A stretch of DNA of 64,000 bases, from contig NZ_CP022316.1 of assembly GCF_002216795.1 (NCBI RefSeq), positions 3,067,205 through 3,131,204 of the forward strand, read 5' to 3'. The DNA is from Brachybacterium avium. Its GTDB lineage: Bacteria; Actinomycetota; Actinomycetes; Actinomycetales; Dermabacteraceae. Shown piece after piece: positions 16,197 to 24,716 of the stretch. Every line of letters begins with the position of its first letter. Position 1 is the stretch's first letter. The notes under the pieces were generated by a model. That model ran no database searches. It saw only the letters and a list, made by a program, of their open reading frames with translations, and was not told the DNA's origin. Made by a program: the position numbers and the translations under genes.

Positions 16197-17543
16197 ATGA
16201 CCCGCCCAGCGCGAGCACGTGGAGCACTCGCCCGCACCACCGGGACGAGCGCGGCCGCACTGGTGGCGGCGCTGGCACTGGCCATCGCTCTCGCCCTGGC
16301 GGGCGCAGTGCCCGCAGCGCATGCGGACCCGGCCGACGAGGCGGCGCCGCCCGCCCATGCGTATCAGGCGGCCGGCCCGGAGGTCTCCGGCGCTGTGTCC
16401 CAGGCCCAGGCACCCCTGCTCCTGCCCGGGATCCACCTCGACACCTTCGCGCTCGGCGGGCAGAGCGAGGACGAGAGCACCGGGACCGCGAAGTACTACC
16501 GCATCGCGGTCAGCAGCGGTCAGCGGGTGCACGCCTCGGCGACGGTGGCCGCCCCGCCGTATGCCGACGGCATCCCCGAGGACGCGGACCAGCTGTCGCT
16601 GGCCGTCACCTTCCTCACCGCCGGGGGTGATGACTGCGAGGACAGCGGGAAGGATGGGATCGGCCAGTCGCGCACCGGGGACGGGCCGATCACCTCGAGC
16701 GCCGTCTCGGGAGCGGTGGGCTGGGACGGCTGCCCCGGCGAGGAGCTGTTCCTGCGGGTCACGCGGACGGGGACGCGGGCGGGGGACAGCCCGCTCCCGG
16801 TCGAGATCCAGGTCGCCATCGAACCCGCCGGCGCGGGCGGCGGCTCCCCCGCGGTCACCGAGGAGATCGAGGACTCCGGTGCCGGCCCGGTGCCGCCTGC
16901 CCAGGACGAGCCCTTCGAGGCGGGCCGCTCCTTCGCGACGGCGCCCGAGGCGGCACCGGGCTCCTATGTCATGGAGCTGGTGCCCGGCGAGGTGGGGGTC
17001 GTGCGGATCGACGTGCAGGAGGGCCAGCGGCTGCGCTGGCGCGTCGAGACGACATCCCAGCCCGAGGGCGCGGGGGAGCTTGCGCTGCGGACCTTCAACG
17101 CCGTCAGGGAGCAGGTCAGCGTCCACGGCGGCAGCTGGGTGATGCGTCCCCAGGACCGGGTCGCCGGTGGGGGCATGACCGCTCCCGTGGATCGCGGCAA
17201 CCGCGGCTCCGAGCTGACCTCGGTCGCGACGGCCTGGTTGCCGGGCACCCACTACGTCACGCTGCAGCGCCTGCAGCGTCCTGCCGACGCGGAACCGGCC
17301 GGGGCCGCGCCCGTCACCGTCGTGCTCACGCTCGAGGTCGACGGCGAGGTGGCCGAGGATGCTCCTGAGGGTTCGGTGCTCGAGCTGGGGGAGACCACCG
17401 TGACCAGCGGCCCGCTGTCGTTCGCGGGGATCGATGCCTCGTGGGGACGCCTGGCGATGTTCGGCGGAGCCGGACTGCTGACCCTGCTCGGCCTGCTCAC
17501 CGGCATCGCCGGCATGCTGGTGCTGCGGATGCGCCGCAGCTGA
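16197..17543 (+). CDS. Secreted protein with signal peptide and C-terminal membrane anchor
   Basis: I do not recognise a family. The 448-residue protein has an Arg-rich start, a long hydrophobic signal peptide with a likely cleavage at AHA-DPADE (about residue 43), a large extracellular part built of beta-rich segments (YYRIAVSSGQRVHASATVAAPPYADG near 105, SYVMELVPGEVGVVRIDVQEGQRLRWRVET near 265) and one C-terminal helix followed by RMRRS. The repeated YYR-I-V-G-Q-V pattern resembles bacterial pre-peptidase-like beta sandwiches. AGGAG lies 6 nt before the ATG. It is divergent from the membrane Ser/Thr kinase. Confidence 0.8.
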   Translation: MTRPARARGALARTTGTSAAALVAALALAIALALAGAVPAAHADPADEAAPPAHAYQAAGPEVSGAVSQAQAPLLLPGIHLDTFALGGQSEDESTGTAKYYRIAVSSGQRVHASATVAAPPYADGIPEDADQLSLAVTFLTAGGDDCEDSGKDGIGQSRTGDGPITSSAVSGAVGWDGCPGEELFLRVTRTGTRAGDSPLPVEIQVAIEPAGAGGGSPAVTEEIEDSGAGPVPPAQDEPFEAGRSFATAPEAAPGSYVMELVPGEVGVVRIDVQEGQRLRWRVETTSQPEGAGELALRTFNAVREQVSVHGGSWVMRPQDRVAGGGMTAPVDRGNRGSELTSVATAWLPGTHYVTLQRLQRPADAEPAGAAPVTVVLTLEVDGEVAEDAPEGSVLELGETTVTSGPLSFAGIDASWGRLAMFGGAGLLTLLGLLTGIAGMLVLRMRRS

Positions 17544-17559
17544 CGATCACCTGGCGTCT

Positions 17560-17710
17560 GTTGGCTGATCTCCTGCCGTTCGTGCCTCACAGCACGTCGA
17601 TCAGCGGCGTCGGTTGGCTGATCTCCTGCCGTTCGTGCCTCACAGCACGTCGATCACGCGGTGCCTGTTGGCTGATCTCCTGCCGTTCGTGCCTCACAGC
17701 ACGTCGATCA
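17560..17710. repeat. Three direct copies of a 44-bp hairpin element
   Basis: Copies lie at 17560-17603, 17613-17656 and 17667-17710, identical over 44 bp (GTTGGCTGATC...CGTCGATCA) with unrelated 9-10 bp spacers. Each contains the inverted repeat CGTGC-CTCACA-GCACG, a 5-bp stem with a 6-nt loop. The element sits between convergent genes, and the last three bases of copy 3 are the stop codon of the ABC exporter gene. It may act as a bidirectional terminator or a REP-like extragenic palindrome; the sequence identity shows recent amplification or selection. Confidence 0.9.
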
Positions 17711-19540
17711 GCCGGTCCACGCCGCCCAGAGGCGTGCGTAGTCCCCACCGCGGGCGACCAGCTCGTCATGGGTGCCCTGCTCGACCACGGCGCCGGCGGC
17801 CATCACCAGGATCCGGTCGGCGATCCTCGCCTGCGAGAGGCGGTGGGCGACGATGATCGTGGTGCGGCCGTGGGCGACCTCGAGCGCGGCCCGTTCCAGG
17901 ACCCGGGCCCCGGAGGAGCCTTCGTCGGCCGTGGCCTCGTCGAGGATCAGCACGGCCGGGTCCCGCAGCGCGATCCGGGCCAGGGCCAGCTGCTGGGACT
18001 GCTCGGCGGTGAGACGCTCACCCTTCTCGCCGACCTCCGTGTCCAGACCGCGGGGGAGCCGGTCCACCCAGGCCAGCGCGTCGACCCGGTGCAGGGCTCG
18101 GCGCAGCGTCTCGTCGTCCGCGCGGGGCGCTGCCAGGTGCAGGTCCTCCCGCAGAGTGCCGCGGAAGACGTGCACGTCCTGGCTGACGATCGCGGCGTGG
18201 GCGCGGACCGCCTCGAGGTCGGCGTGGGCGAGGTCCGCCCCTCCGTGCAGCACCCGGCCGTGGCGCGGGGCCAGGGTGCCGGCCAGGATCGCGGCGAGGG
18301 TCGTCTTGCCGGCCCCCGAGGCGCCCACCAGGGAGACCACCTCGCCCGGGGCGATGTCGAGATCGATCGGCCGCAGCACGATCCGCTCGGCCCCGTCCGC
18401 GTCCTCGCCGTAGGCGTGGGAGACCTGCTCGAGCCGGATCGAGGCGTCTGCGGGGAGCCCGGTGCCGGGCGAGGCGGCCGGGTCGACCGAGGTGATCACC
18501 CCGACCATCCTCGCCAGGCTCGCCAGCGCCGACTGCACCTCGTCGAGGTTGAAGATCACCGCCATCATCGGCCAGAACAGGGTCACCAGGTAGACCGCGG
18601 CCGCAGTGACCAGGCCGACGGGGGCCCCGCCGACCTGCACCATCACGAAGCCGAACAGCAGCACCATCGCCAGCGCCAGGTTCTCGGGCACGTTCAGGCC
18701 CATCACCAGGCGGCTGACCAGGAACATCACCCGCATGTTCAGCAGCGATGCGGTCTCCGAGAGCACCGCGACGTGCCGGGTCTCGCGCCGTTCGATGCCG
18801 TAGGCATGCACGGTGGGGATGCCGTGGATCGCCGAGAGCAGGCCCTGGGCCCGGGCGCCCATCGCGATCCGCTCCCGCCGGTAGAGAGGGCCGGTGCGCC
18901 GCAGATACCAGAGCGCCGCGAGCACGTACATGGGCACGATGATCACCACCATCAGCAGCAGCCAGGGGGACAGCATCGCCATCCCGACCAGGGTGATCAG
19001 CACCAGGAAACCCAGCTGGATCAGGTTCGGGACGAGGTTGTTCACCGCCCGGGCGGCGACGTCGACGTCATCGGCGACCCGTGAGAGGGCATCGCCGATC
19101 CCGGTGGACTCCATGGTCTGGGCGGGCAGATCCAGTGCTCGGTCGATGACGTCCTCCCGCATTCCGGCGAGGATGCGCTGGCCCAGCGCCGAGACCAACC
19201 ACCAGCCCAGTGCCATCAGCACCGCCTGGATCACGCCGACGGCGAGGATCTGGCCGCCCAGCGTCCAGATCCGGTCCGTCGGCTCGCCGGCGGCGACCAC
19301 GTCCACGGCCGAGCCGATCAGGCGGGGAAGGATCGCGGCGGCGACCGCTCCGCTGACCGTCACCACCAGGGTGAGCAGCGTCCAGGCCCAGTGCTCCCGC
19401 AGCCGGGCCGCCATGAACCGCAGGGAGGTGCGGGCGTCCGCGATCGGCAGCAGCTGTGCATGCTCTGCCAGCTGCCGGCGGGCGGTCTCGTCATCGCCGA
19501 GCACCTCCTGCAGCGGGCGCTTCCAGTCGAGCTCGCTCAT
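17708..19540 (-). CDS. ABC exporter half with intact Walker motifs and degenerate signature
   Basis: A 610-residue fusion of a six-helix ABC exporter domain (helices between ~50 and ~330) and an ATPase. Walker A GASGAGKTT is at 406-414, Walker B AVLILDEAT at 529-537 and the switch His at 566. The ABC signature, normally LSGGQ, is LTAEQ (510-514). The ATG overlaps the stop of the partner gene by 4 nt, so the two are co-translated as a heterodimer. The substrate is unknown; such pairs export peptides, lipids or drugs. Its stop codon lies inside the third copy of the 44-bp repeat. Confidence 0.92.
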   Translation of the reverse strand: MSELDWKRPLQEVLGDDETARRQLAEHAQLLPIADARTSLRFMAARLREHWAWTLLTLVVTVSGAVAAAILPRLIGSAVDVVAAGEPTDRIWTLGGQILAVGVIQAVLMALGWWLVSALGQRILAGMREDVIDRALDLPAQTMESTGIGDALSRVADDVDVAARAVNNLVPNLIQLGFLVLITLVGMAMLSPWLLLMVVIIVPMYVLAALWYLRRTGPLYRRERIAMGARAQGLLSAIHGIPTVHAYGIERRETRHVAVLSETASLLNMRVMFLVSRLVMGLNVPENLALAMVLLFGFVMVQVGGAPVGLVTAAAVYLVTLFWPMMAVIFNLDEVQSALASLARMVGVITSVDPAASPGTGLPADASIRLEQVSHAYGEDADGAERIVLRPIDLDIAPGEVVSLVGASGAGKTTLAAILAGTLAPRHGRVLHGGADLAHADLEAVRAHAAIVSQDVHVFRGTLREDLHLAAPRADDETLRRALHRVDALAWVDRLPRGLDTEVGEKGERLTAEQSQQLALARIALRDPAVLILDEATADEGSSGARVLERAALEVAHGRTTIIVAHRLSQARIADRILVMAAGAVVEQGTHDELVARGGDYARLWAAWTG

Positions 19541-21312
19541 CGCCGCACCACCTCCCGGTACTCCGCGTGGCCCATCAGGTCCTGGTGCGTGCCCTCGGCG
19601 ACGACCGCGCCGTCCCGCATGAACACCACCCGATCGGCCTCCTGCAGCAGGGCCGGTGCCCGGGTCACCAGCAGTGTCGCCCGGTCGGTCCGGCGGCGTG
19701 CGGCGATCAGCGCCTCGGCGATGTTCTGCTCGGTGACCGCGTCGACGGCGGTGGTGGGGTCGTGCAGCACCAGCACCGGGGCGTCCGCCGCCACCGCCCG
19801 GGCCAGGGCGATGCGCTGACGCTGCCCGCCGGACAGGTTCGCGCCGCGGTCCAGGATGCGGGAGTCGTAGCCCTCGGGCAGGATCCGCAGCAGGTCCTCG
19901 GCACCGGCGGCGTGCAGCGCCTCGGCGGCCCAGGACTGGTCCTCGTCCGCGGTGTCCCGGGGGGAGCGGGTCGCCAGCTGTTCGCGCAGGGTGCCGTCGA
20001 AGAGATCCACGACATGGGGCTCGACCAGCAGGTCCGCGCGCAGGGCGAGACGGTTCCCGGGGGTCAGCGGCTGGTCTCCGATGCGCGCCCCGGTCTCGGA
20101 GCGGCCGCTGGCGGCATCGACCACGGCATCCGCATCCTGCGCATCGGCGCAGGCCAGGGCGATGATCTCGCCGTCGGCGACCGTGAGCTGGGGGAGGTGC
20201 AGGCCGCCCGCCGCGCCGCGGCGGCCCGGCCCGCCGCCGAGGTCGCCGCGCTCATCGCGCTGGGTGGTCAGCAGGTCCAGTCCCAGCTCCGGATCGTCGA
20301 CGGTCCGCCCCAGATCCGTGTAGAGGTCACGCACGCGCCGTGCGGAGGTGGACATGCCCGCCCACCACACCGGGGCGCCCGAGAGGCCCTGCAGCATGCC
20401 CATCACGTAGCGGGCCACGCCCACCACCGCGATCAGCACACCCAGGGAGAGCGAGCCGTCCAGGGTGCGCAGCGCGGCGAGCACCACCACGGCGGCGAGC
20501 ATGGCTCCGGTGACCAGGGTGGTCAGCCCGGAGGAGATCCCCGAGTAGCGGGCGTTGATCAGTGCGGCCTGCAGCGCCGAGCGCGAGCGTCGGCGGTAGG
20601 TGGCCCTGGCCCGGCTCTGCACGCCGAGGCCCTGCAGCACCCGCAACCCGTGGACCAGGTCGGTCGCGGTGGCGGCGGCCTCTGCGGCCTGTGACTGCTG
20701 GTCGTCGTAGCGGGCCGACAGAGTCGGGGTGATCACCCGGATCACCACCACCATCACCGCGATGCCGAGCAGCATCGCCAGGCCCAGCCAGATGTCCATC
20801 GCGGCCAGATAGCCGGCTGCGGCCAGCACCGTCAGCAGCGAGGGCACCACCCACGGGAGCATGTCCATCAGGTCCGAGGCCTTGTCGGCGTCGGAGGTGG
20901 CGATCGAGAGCACCTCGCCGGCGGGGCGCCGCACCGGGCGCGAGCGGGGGTCCAGCACCGCACCGGTCAGCCCCACGCGCAGCCGGTGACGCTCGTACAT
21001 GCACGCCTTCTGGGTCTGGACGAAGATCCAGGCCCACACGAGAACGCCCAGCACCCGGAGCAGGATCAGTCCCAGCGCGCCCAGCAGCGTCAGCCGCAGA
21101 TCGCCGGCGAGCACGCCGTGATCGATCACCAGGCCCAGCACGATCGGCGTCAGCAGCTCGACCCCTTCGGAGAGGGTCGCCAGCGGCAGCACCACGGCGA
21201 GCATCCGGCGATGGGCGCGGACGATCGAGGCCATCACCCCGGGTGCCGAGGCGCGGGGGACGGCGGGCGCCGTGACGGCGGTGGAACGGGAATCGAGCAC
21301 GTGCTGATCCAA
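19537..21312 (-). CDS. ABC exporter half without a Walker A motif
   Basis: A 591-residue exporter half. The membrane domain (about 35-320) looks normal, and the ATPase keeps a canonical signature LSGGQRQR (493-500). Its nucleotide site is gone: the Walker A position reads ACADAQDADAVV (about 387-398) with no GxxGxGK, Walker B reads VLVLHDPT with the catalytic Glu replaced by Pro, and the H-loop His is Arg (551). It therefore supplies only the signature for the partner's ATP site. The start is a TTG at 21312 or a GTG 12 nt later; neither has a clear ribosome site. Confidence 0.9.
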   Translation of the reverse strand: MDQHVLDSRSTAVTAPAVPRASAPGVMASIVRAHRRMLAVVLPLATLSEGVELLTPIVLGLVIDHGVLAGDLRLTLLGALGLILLRVLGVLVWAWIFVQTQKACMYERHRLRVGLTGAVLDPRSRPVRRPAGEVLSIATSDADKASDLMDMLPWVVPSLLTVLAAAGYLAAMDIWLGLAMLLGIAVMVVVIRVITPTLSARYDDQQSQAAEAAATATDLVHGLRVLQGLGVQSRARATYRRRSRSALQAALINARYSGISSGLTTLVTGAMLAAVVVLAALRTLDGSLSLGVLIAVVGVARYVMGMLQGLSGAPVWWAGMSTSARRVRDLYTDLGRTVDDPELGLDLLTTQRDERGDLGGGPGRRGAAGGLHLPQLTVADGEIIALACADAQDADAVVDAASGRSETGARIGDQPLTPGNRLALRADLLVEPHVVDLFDGTLREQLATRSPRDTADEDQSWAAEALHAAGAEDLLRILPEGYDSRILDRGANLSGGQRQRIALARAVAADAPVLVLHDPTTAVDAVTEQNIAEALIAARRRTDRATLLVTRAPALLQEADRVVFMRDGAVVAEGTHQDLMGHAEYREVVRR

Positions 21313-21443
21313 CCCGCCCCGCCCGCACAGCGCAACGTCTTTTGCCTCCCGGGGCTGTGTGCCCGGTCACCGAGCGGGGGATCGCCCACGCAGCGGCGGC
21401 CGATGACAGAATGGCCGCATCACCCCCGAGCCGAGGAGTCTCC

Positions 21444-22064
21444 TTGTCTGTGCGCACCGTCGAGCTGTTCGTCGACCCCGTCTGCCCCTACGCCTGGATG
21501 ACCAGCCGCTGGCTGCTGCATGCCGCCGAGGTCCGTGACATCGCCCCGAAGTTCTCGGTGATGTCGCTGTCCGTCCTCAACGAGGGCGCCGAGCTGGATT
21601 CCGGCTACCGCGCGATGCTCGACGATTCCTGGGGCCCGGCGCGCCTGGCGATCGCGATCGACCGTGCCGAGGGCAATGAGGCACTCTCACGCTGGTACAC
21701 CGCCTGGGGCGAGCGCTTCCACGTCGGCGGGGACCACCGCGACCGCCGGTCGACGGCAGCGGCCGCACTCGCGGACGCGAGGCTGCCCGCGTCCCTGATC
21801 GAGGCCTACGACCCGGTCGCCGGCGATGAGGTCGACGCCGCGCTGCGCGCCTCCCACGAGACGGGGATCTCGCAGGTCGGCAACGACGTGGGCACCCCGG
21901 TGATCTCCTTCGGGGACGGCACCGCGTACTTCGGCCCGGTGGTCTCGCCGGCACCGAAGGGCGAGGACGCCGGGAAGCTGCTCGATGCGCTCTCGACCAT
22001 GGCCTCGCTCGACGGCTTCTTCGAGCTCAAGCGCTCCCGCGGCGACGGCGTCGACTTCAGCTGA
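21444..22064 (+). CDS. DsbA-family protein, mycothiol-dependent nitroreductase (Rv2466c-like)
   Basis: A 206-residue thioredoxin-fold protein with a helical insertion, like mycobacterial Rv2466c, which uses mycothiol to reduce disulfides and activates nitro-prodrugs. The active-site region is VDPVCPYAW: only the first Cys of the usual CPxC is present, so it may work by a monothiol, mycothiol-mixed-disulfide route. The cis-Pro region is VGTPVISFGDG. The start is TTG at 21444, with GAGGAG at a proper distance; the ATG frame further upstream is non-coding. It is followed by rpiB and nei, the same order I recall as Rv2466c-Rv2465c-Rv2464c. Confidence 0.85.
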   Translation: MSVRTVELFVDPVCPYAWMTSRWLLHAAEVRDIAPKFSVMSLSVLNEGAELDSGYRAMLDDSWGPARLAIAIDRAEGNEALSRWYTAWGERFHVGGDHRDRRSTAAAALADARLPASLIEAYDPVAGDEVDAALRASHETGISQVGNDVGTPVISFGDGTAYFGPVVSPAPKGEDAGKLLDALSTMASLDGFFELKRSRGDGVDFS

Positions 22065-22116
22065 CCGCCCCGCGCCCGAGCCCGTTCCCGCACCACCGAG
22101 AGAGAGACCCCCTGAC

Positions 22117-22599
22117 ATGCGCGTGCACATCGGCACCGACCACGCCGGCTTCGAGCTCAAGAACCGCCTGGTGGCGGCGCTGCAGCAGAAGGGGCACGAG
22201 GTCACCGACCACGGCGCCCACCACTTCGACGCCCTGGACGACTATCCGCCGTTCTGCACGGATGTCGGCGAGGCGGTGGTCGCGGACAGCGAGTCCCTCG
22301 GCATCGTGATCGGCGGCTCCGGCAACGGCGAGCAGATCGCGGCGAACAAGGTCGCTGGCGTCCGCGCCGCGCTGGTGTGGAACGAGGACACGGCCCGCCT
22401 GGCCCGTCAGCACAACGATGCCAACGTGATCTCCGTCGGCGCCCGCCAGCATTCCGAGGACGAGCTCGAGGCGCTGATCGATCTGTTCCTCGCGGAGCCG
22501 TTCACGGGCGAGGAGCGTCACCAGCGCCGGATCGACCTCATCGGCCGCTACGAGCGCACCGGCGGCTACACGGGGACGACTGCTCCGGCCGGCGACTGA
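22117..22599 (+). CDS. rpiB: Ribose-5-phosphate isomerase B
   Basis: The 160-residue protein matches RpiB, which interconverts ribose-5-phosphate and ribulose-5-phosphate in the pentose phosphate pathway. It begins MRVHIGTDHAGFELKN, with the conserved DHAGF, and has the phosphate-binding loop VIGGSGNGEQIAANK near residue 66. In this subgroup the catalytic base is a Glu in the loop after GSGNG (as in mycobacteria) rather than the Cys of E. coli RpiB, and GNGE fits. The stop overlaps the nei start by one base (TGATG), so they are co-translated. Confidence 0.95.
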   Translation: MRVHIGTDHAGFELKNRLVAALQQKGHEVTDHGAHHFDALDDYPPFCTDVGEAVVADSESLGIVIGGSGNGEQIAANKVAGVRAALVWNEDTARLARQHNDANVISVGARQHSEDELEALIDLFLAEPFTGEERHQRRIDLIGRYERTGGYTGTTAPAGD

Positions 22600-23660
22600 T
22601 GCCGGAGGGGCATACCGTCCACCGGCTGGCCGCCGCGTTCGAGCGCGCCTTCGGCGGGCAGCGGGTGCGCACCTCGAGCCCGCAGGGACGGTTCTGGGAG
22701 GCGGTGCAGCTGGACGGGATGGTCCTGCTGGGCGCGGAAGCGGTCGGCAAGCACCTGTTCCTGCCCTTCGCGCCCGCGGAGGATGTCGACCCGGCTGCGC
22801 CGGTGGTGCGGCACGTCCACATCCACCTGGGCCTGTACGGGTCCTGGACCTTCGCCGGCGACCCCGGCTTCGCCGACGCGCATGCGATCGGCGCGCCGCG
22901 GCTGCGGATGGGGGAGCAGGAGGAGCAGCTCGACGGGGCGGGCGGTGTCGACTGGCGGCGCCTGGTGCCGCGGCCGACGGTCCGGCTGCGGATCGCCGGG
23001 ACCCGCGGGCTCGCGGATCTCACCGGTCCCACCGCCTGCGAGATCCTCGACGCCGACGGTCGGCAGGCCGTGCTGGACCGGCTGGGCCCGGACCCGCTGC
23101 GCCCGGACCCCGAGCGCCGGGAGCGCCGCCGCTTCGTCGAGGCCGTGCAACGCTCCCGCACCACCATCGGTGCGCTGCTGATGAACCAGAAGATCGTCGC
23201 CGGGATCGGCAACATCTACCGCGCCGAGCTGCTGTTCCGTGCCCGCCTGGACCCTCTCGTGCCGGGCAAGGACCTCAGCACAGGGATGCTCGAGGAGATG
23301 TGGGAGGACCTGGTCGCGCTGATGACCTACGGCGCCCGCACCGGGAGGATCGTCACCACCCAGCCGGAGCACCGGGAGATCGAGGCGCGGATCATCGAGC
23401 GCTCCCGCGGCACCCGGCAGAACGGGGACGAGGACCCGGACGTGGTGCCCCGGGAGGAGTCCTTCTACGTCTACCACCGCCAGACCCTGCCCTGCCGACT
23501 GTGCAGCACCATCGTGCGCTCGGCGGACCTCGCCGCCCGCACCGTGTTCTGGTGCCCCCGCTGCCAGAGCAGGCGCAGCCGCCGAGCGAGCTGGACCCGC
23601 GAGCACCCGGCCGCTCCCTGGGCGCTGGCTGCGGAGCCGCCCGACGGGAAGGCTGCGTGA
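22599..23660 (+). CDS. nei: Fpg/Nei-family DNA glycosylase (Nei1-like)
   Basis: A 353-residue base-excision glycosylase/AP lyase. After removal of Met the catalytic Pro and Glu are in MPEGHTVHRLA; the helix-two-turn-helix lies at about 190-215 (LLMNQKIVAGIGNIYRAELLFRA), and the C-terminal zinc finger has four cysteines (CRLCSTIV...FWCPRC). PEGHT and the following SSPQGRF fit endonuclease VIII, which removes oxidised pyrimidines, better than Fpg. An extra ~20-residue acidic insert (RGTRQNGDEDPDVVPREES) precedes the finger. Its stop overlaps the next start (GTGA). Confidence 0.92.
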   Translation: MPEGHTVHRLAAAFERAFGGQRVRTSSPQGRFWEAVQLDGMVLLGAEAVGKHLFLPFAPAEDVDPAAPVVRHVHIHLGLYGSWTFAGDPGFADAHAIGAPRLRMGEQEEQLDGAGGVDWRRLVPRPTVRLRIAGTRGLADLTGPTACEILDADGRQAVLDRLGPDPLRPDPERRERRRFVEAVQRSRTTIGALLMNQKIVAGIGNIYRAELLFRARLDPLVPGKDLSTGMLEEMWEDLVALMTYGARTGRIVTTQPEHREIEARIIERSRGTRQNGDEDPDVVPREESFYVYHRQTLPCRLCSTIVRSADLAARTVFWCPRCQSRRSRRASWTREHPAAPWALAAEPPDGKAA

Positions 23661-24688
23661 GCATCCCGCCGCTTCCGCCTCCGTCCGCCACGACTGCCGA
23701 GGGGCGCCTCCCGGTCGGCGACGGGCACGAGATCTTCTGGGAGGAGTCCGGCATCGCCGGTGGCGTGCCCACCCTCTACCTGCACGGCGGGCCGGGAGGC
23801 AGGCTCACCCCCGGCTATCGGCGGCAGTCCCCGGCCGGTCGTGCCCGGATCATCAGCCTGTCCCAGCGGGGCGCCGGCCGCTCCGTGCCCGGGGCGGGAG
23901 CGCCCGGAGCGGTGGACCTGAGCACGCACACCACCGCGCATCTGGTCGCCGATCTCGAGCGGCTGCGAGAGCACCGGGGGATCGAGTCCTGGGTCGTCCA
24001 GGGCGTCTCCTGGGGAAGCACCCTCGCCCTCGCCTACGCCCAGGCCCATCCGGAGCGGGTACTGGGCGTGGTGCTGTTCGCCGTCACCTCCACCTCCCGT
24101 CGCGAGGTCGACTGGATCACCGAGGGCGTCGGCGCGCTCTACCCCGAGGCGTGGGACGAGTTCGCCTCCGTCGCCGAGGCCCACGCCGGCTTCGACCGTC
24201 ATGACCACTCCCCGCAGCGGCTGCGCCTGGTCGAGGCCTATCGGCGGATGCTCACCGGGCCGGCCGGCGCCCTGGTCGACCACGCCGCCCGGGCCTGGAT
24301 GACCTGGGAGGACGCGCACATCGGGATCGGCGGGGGAGGGCCCGCACAGTCGCACGCCGCGCACGAGGATCAGCCGGTGTCCGAGTACGAGCGCGGCTTC
24401 GCCCGGCTGGTCAGCCACTACTGGGCCCACGACGGCTTCGTCGCCGACTGGGCGCGGGACTGGGGTGCGGCGCCCGGCGCGGGACTGCTCGGCGGGATGC
24501 CCCGGCTCGACGGGATCCCCGGCGTGCTGATCCATGGCCGCCGCGACGTCTCCGGTCCGGCCCTGACCGCATGGGAGCTGCATCGCGCCTGGCCGGGCAG
24601 CGAGCTGGTGCTCGTCGAGGAGGAGGGCCACGGCGGACCGCGCATGGTCGACGCCTGGCGAGACGCCGTCGACCGCCTCCTCGGATGA
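23657..24688 (+). CDS. pip: Proline iminopeptidase-like alpha/beta hydrolase
   Basis: A 343-residue S33-family hydrolase. The oxyanion motif HGGPGG, the nucleophile elbow GVSWGSTLALAYAQAHPERV with Ser near residue 118, an Asp in HGRRDVSGP and His in VEEEGHGG form the catalytic set. Proline iminopeptidases remove N-terminal Pro from peptides; the conserved Gly-x-Ser-Trp-Gly and HGGPGG favour that over a general esterase. The GTG start overlaps nei by four bases, making it the last gene of the DsbA/rpiB/nei operon. No signal peptide. Confidence 0.88.
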   Translation: MSIPPLPPPSATTAEGRLPVGDGHEIFWEESGIAGGVPTLYLHGGPGGRLTPGYRRQSPAGRARIISLSQRGAGRSVPGAGAPGAVDLSTHTTAHLVADLERLREHRGIESWVVQGVSWGSTLALAYAQAHPERVLGVVLFAVTSTSRREVDWITEGVGALYPEAWDEFASVAEAHAGFDRHDHSPQRLRLVEAYRRMLTGPAGALVDHAARAWMTWEDAHIGIGGGGPAQSHAAHEDQPVSEYERGFARLVSHYWAHDGFVADWARDWGAAPGAGLLGGMPRLDGIPGVLIHGRRDVSGPALTAWELHRAWPGSELVLVEEEGHGGPRMVDAWRDAVDRLLG

Positions 24689-24716
24689 CGGCACTCCGGC
24701 CTCGCCTGCCCGTTCC

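Noticed and set aside
17560-17710. CRISPR array
   Set aside because: Only three units, spacers of 9-10 bp and no cas genes.
17587-17769. A 60-codon frame translating the 44-bp repeats (RHERQEISQ units)
   Set aside because: The repeated peptide comes from the nucleotide repeat; it has no ribosome site and crosses the gene end.
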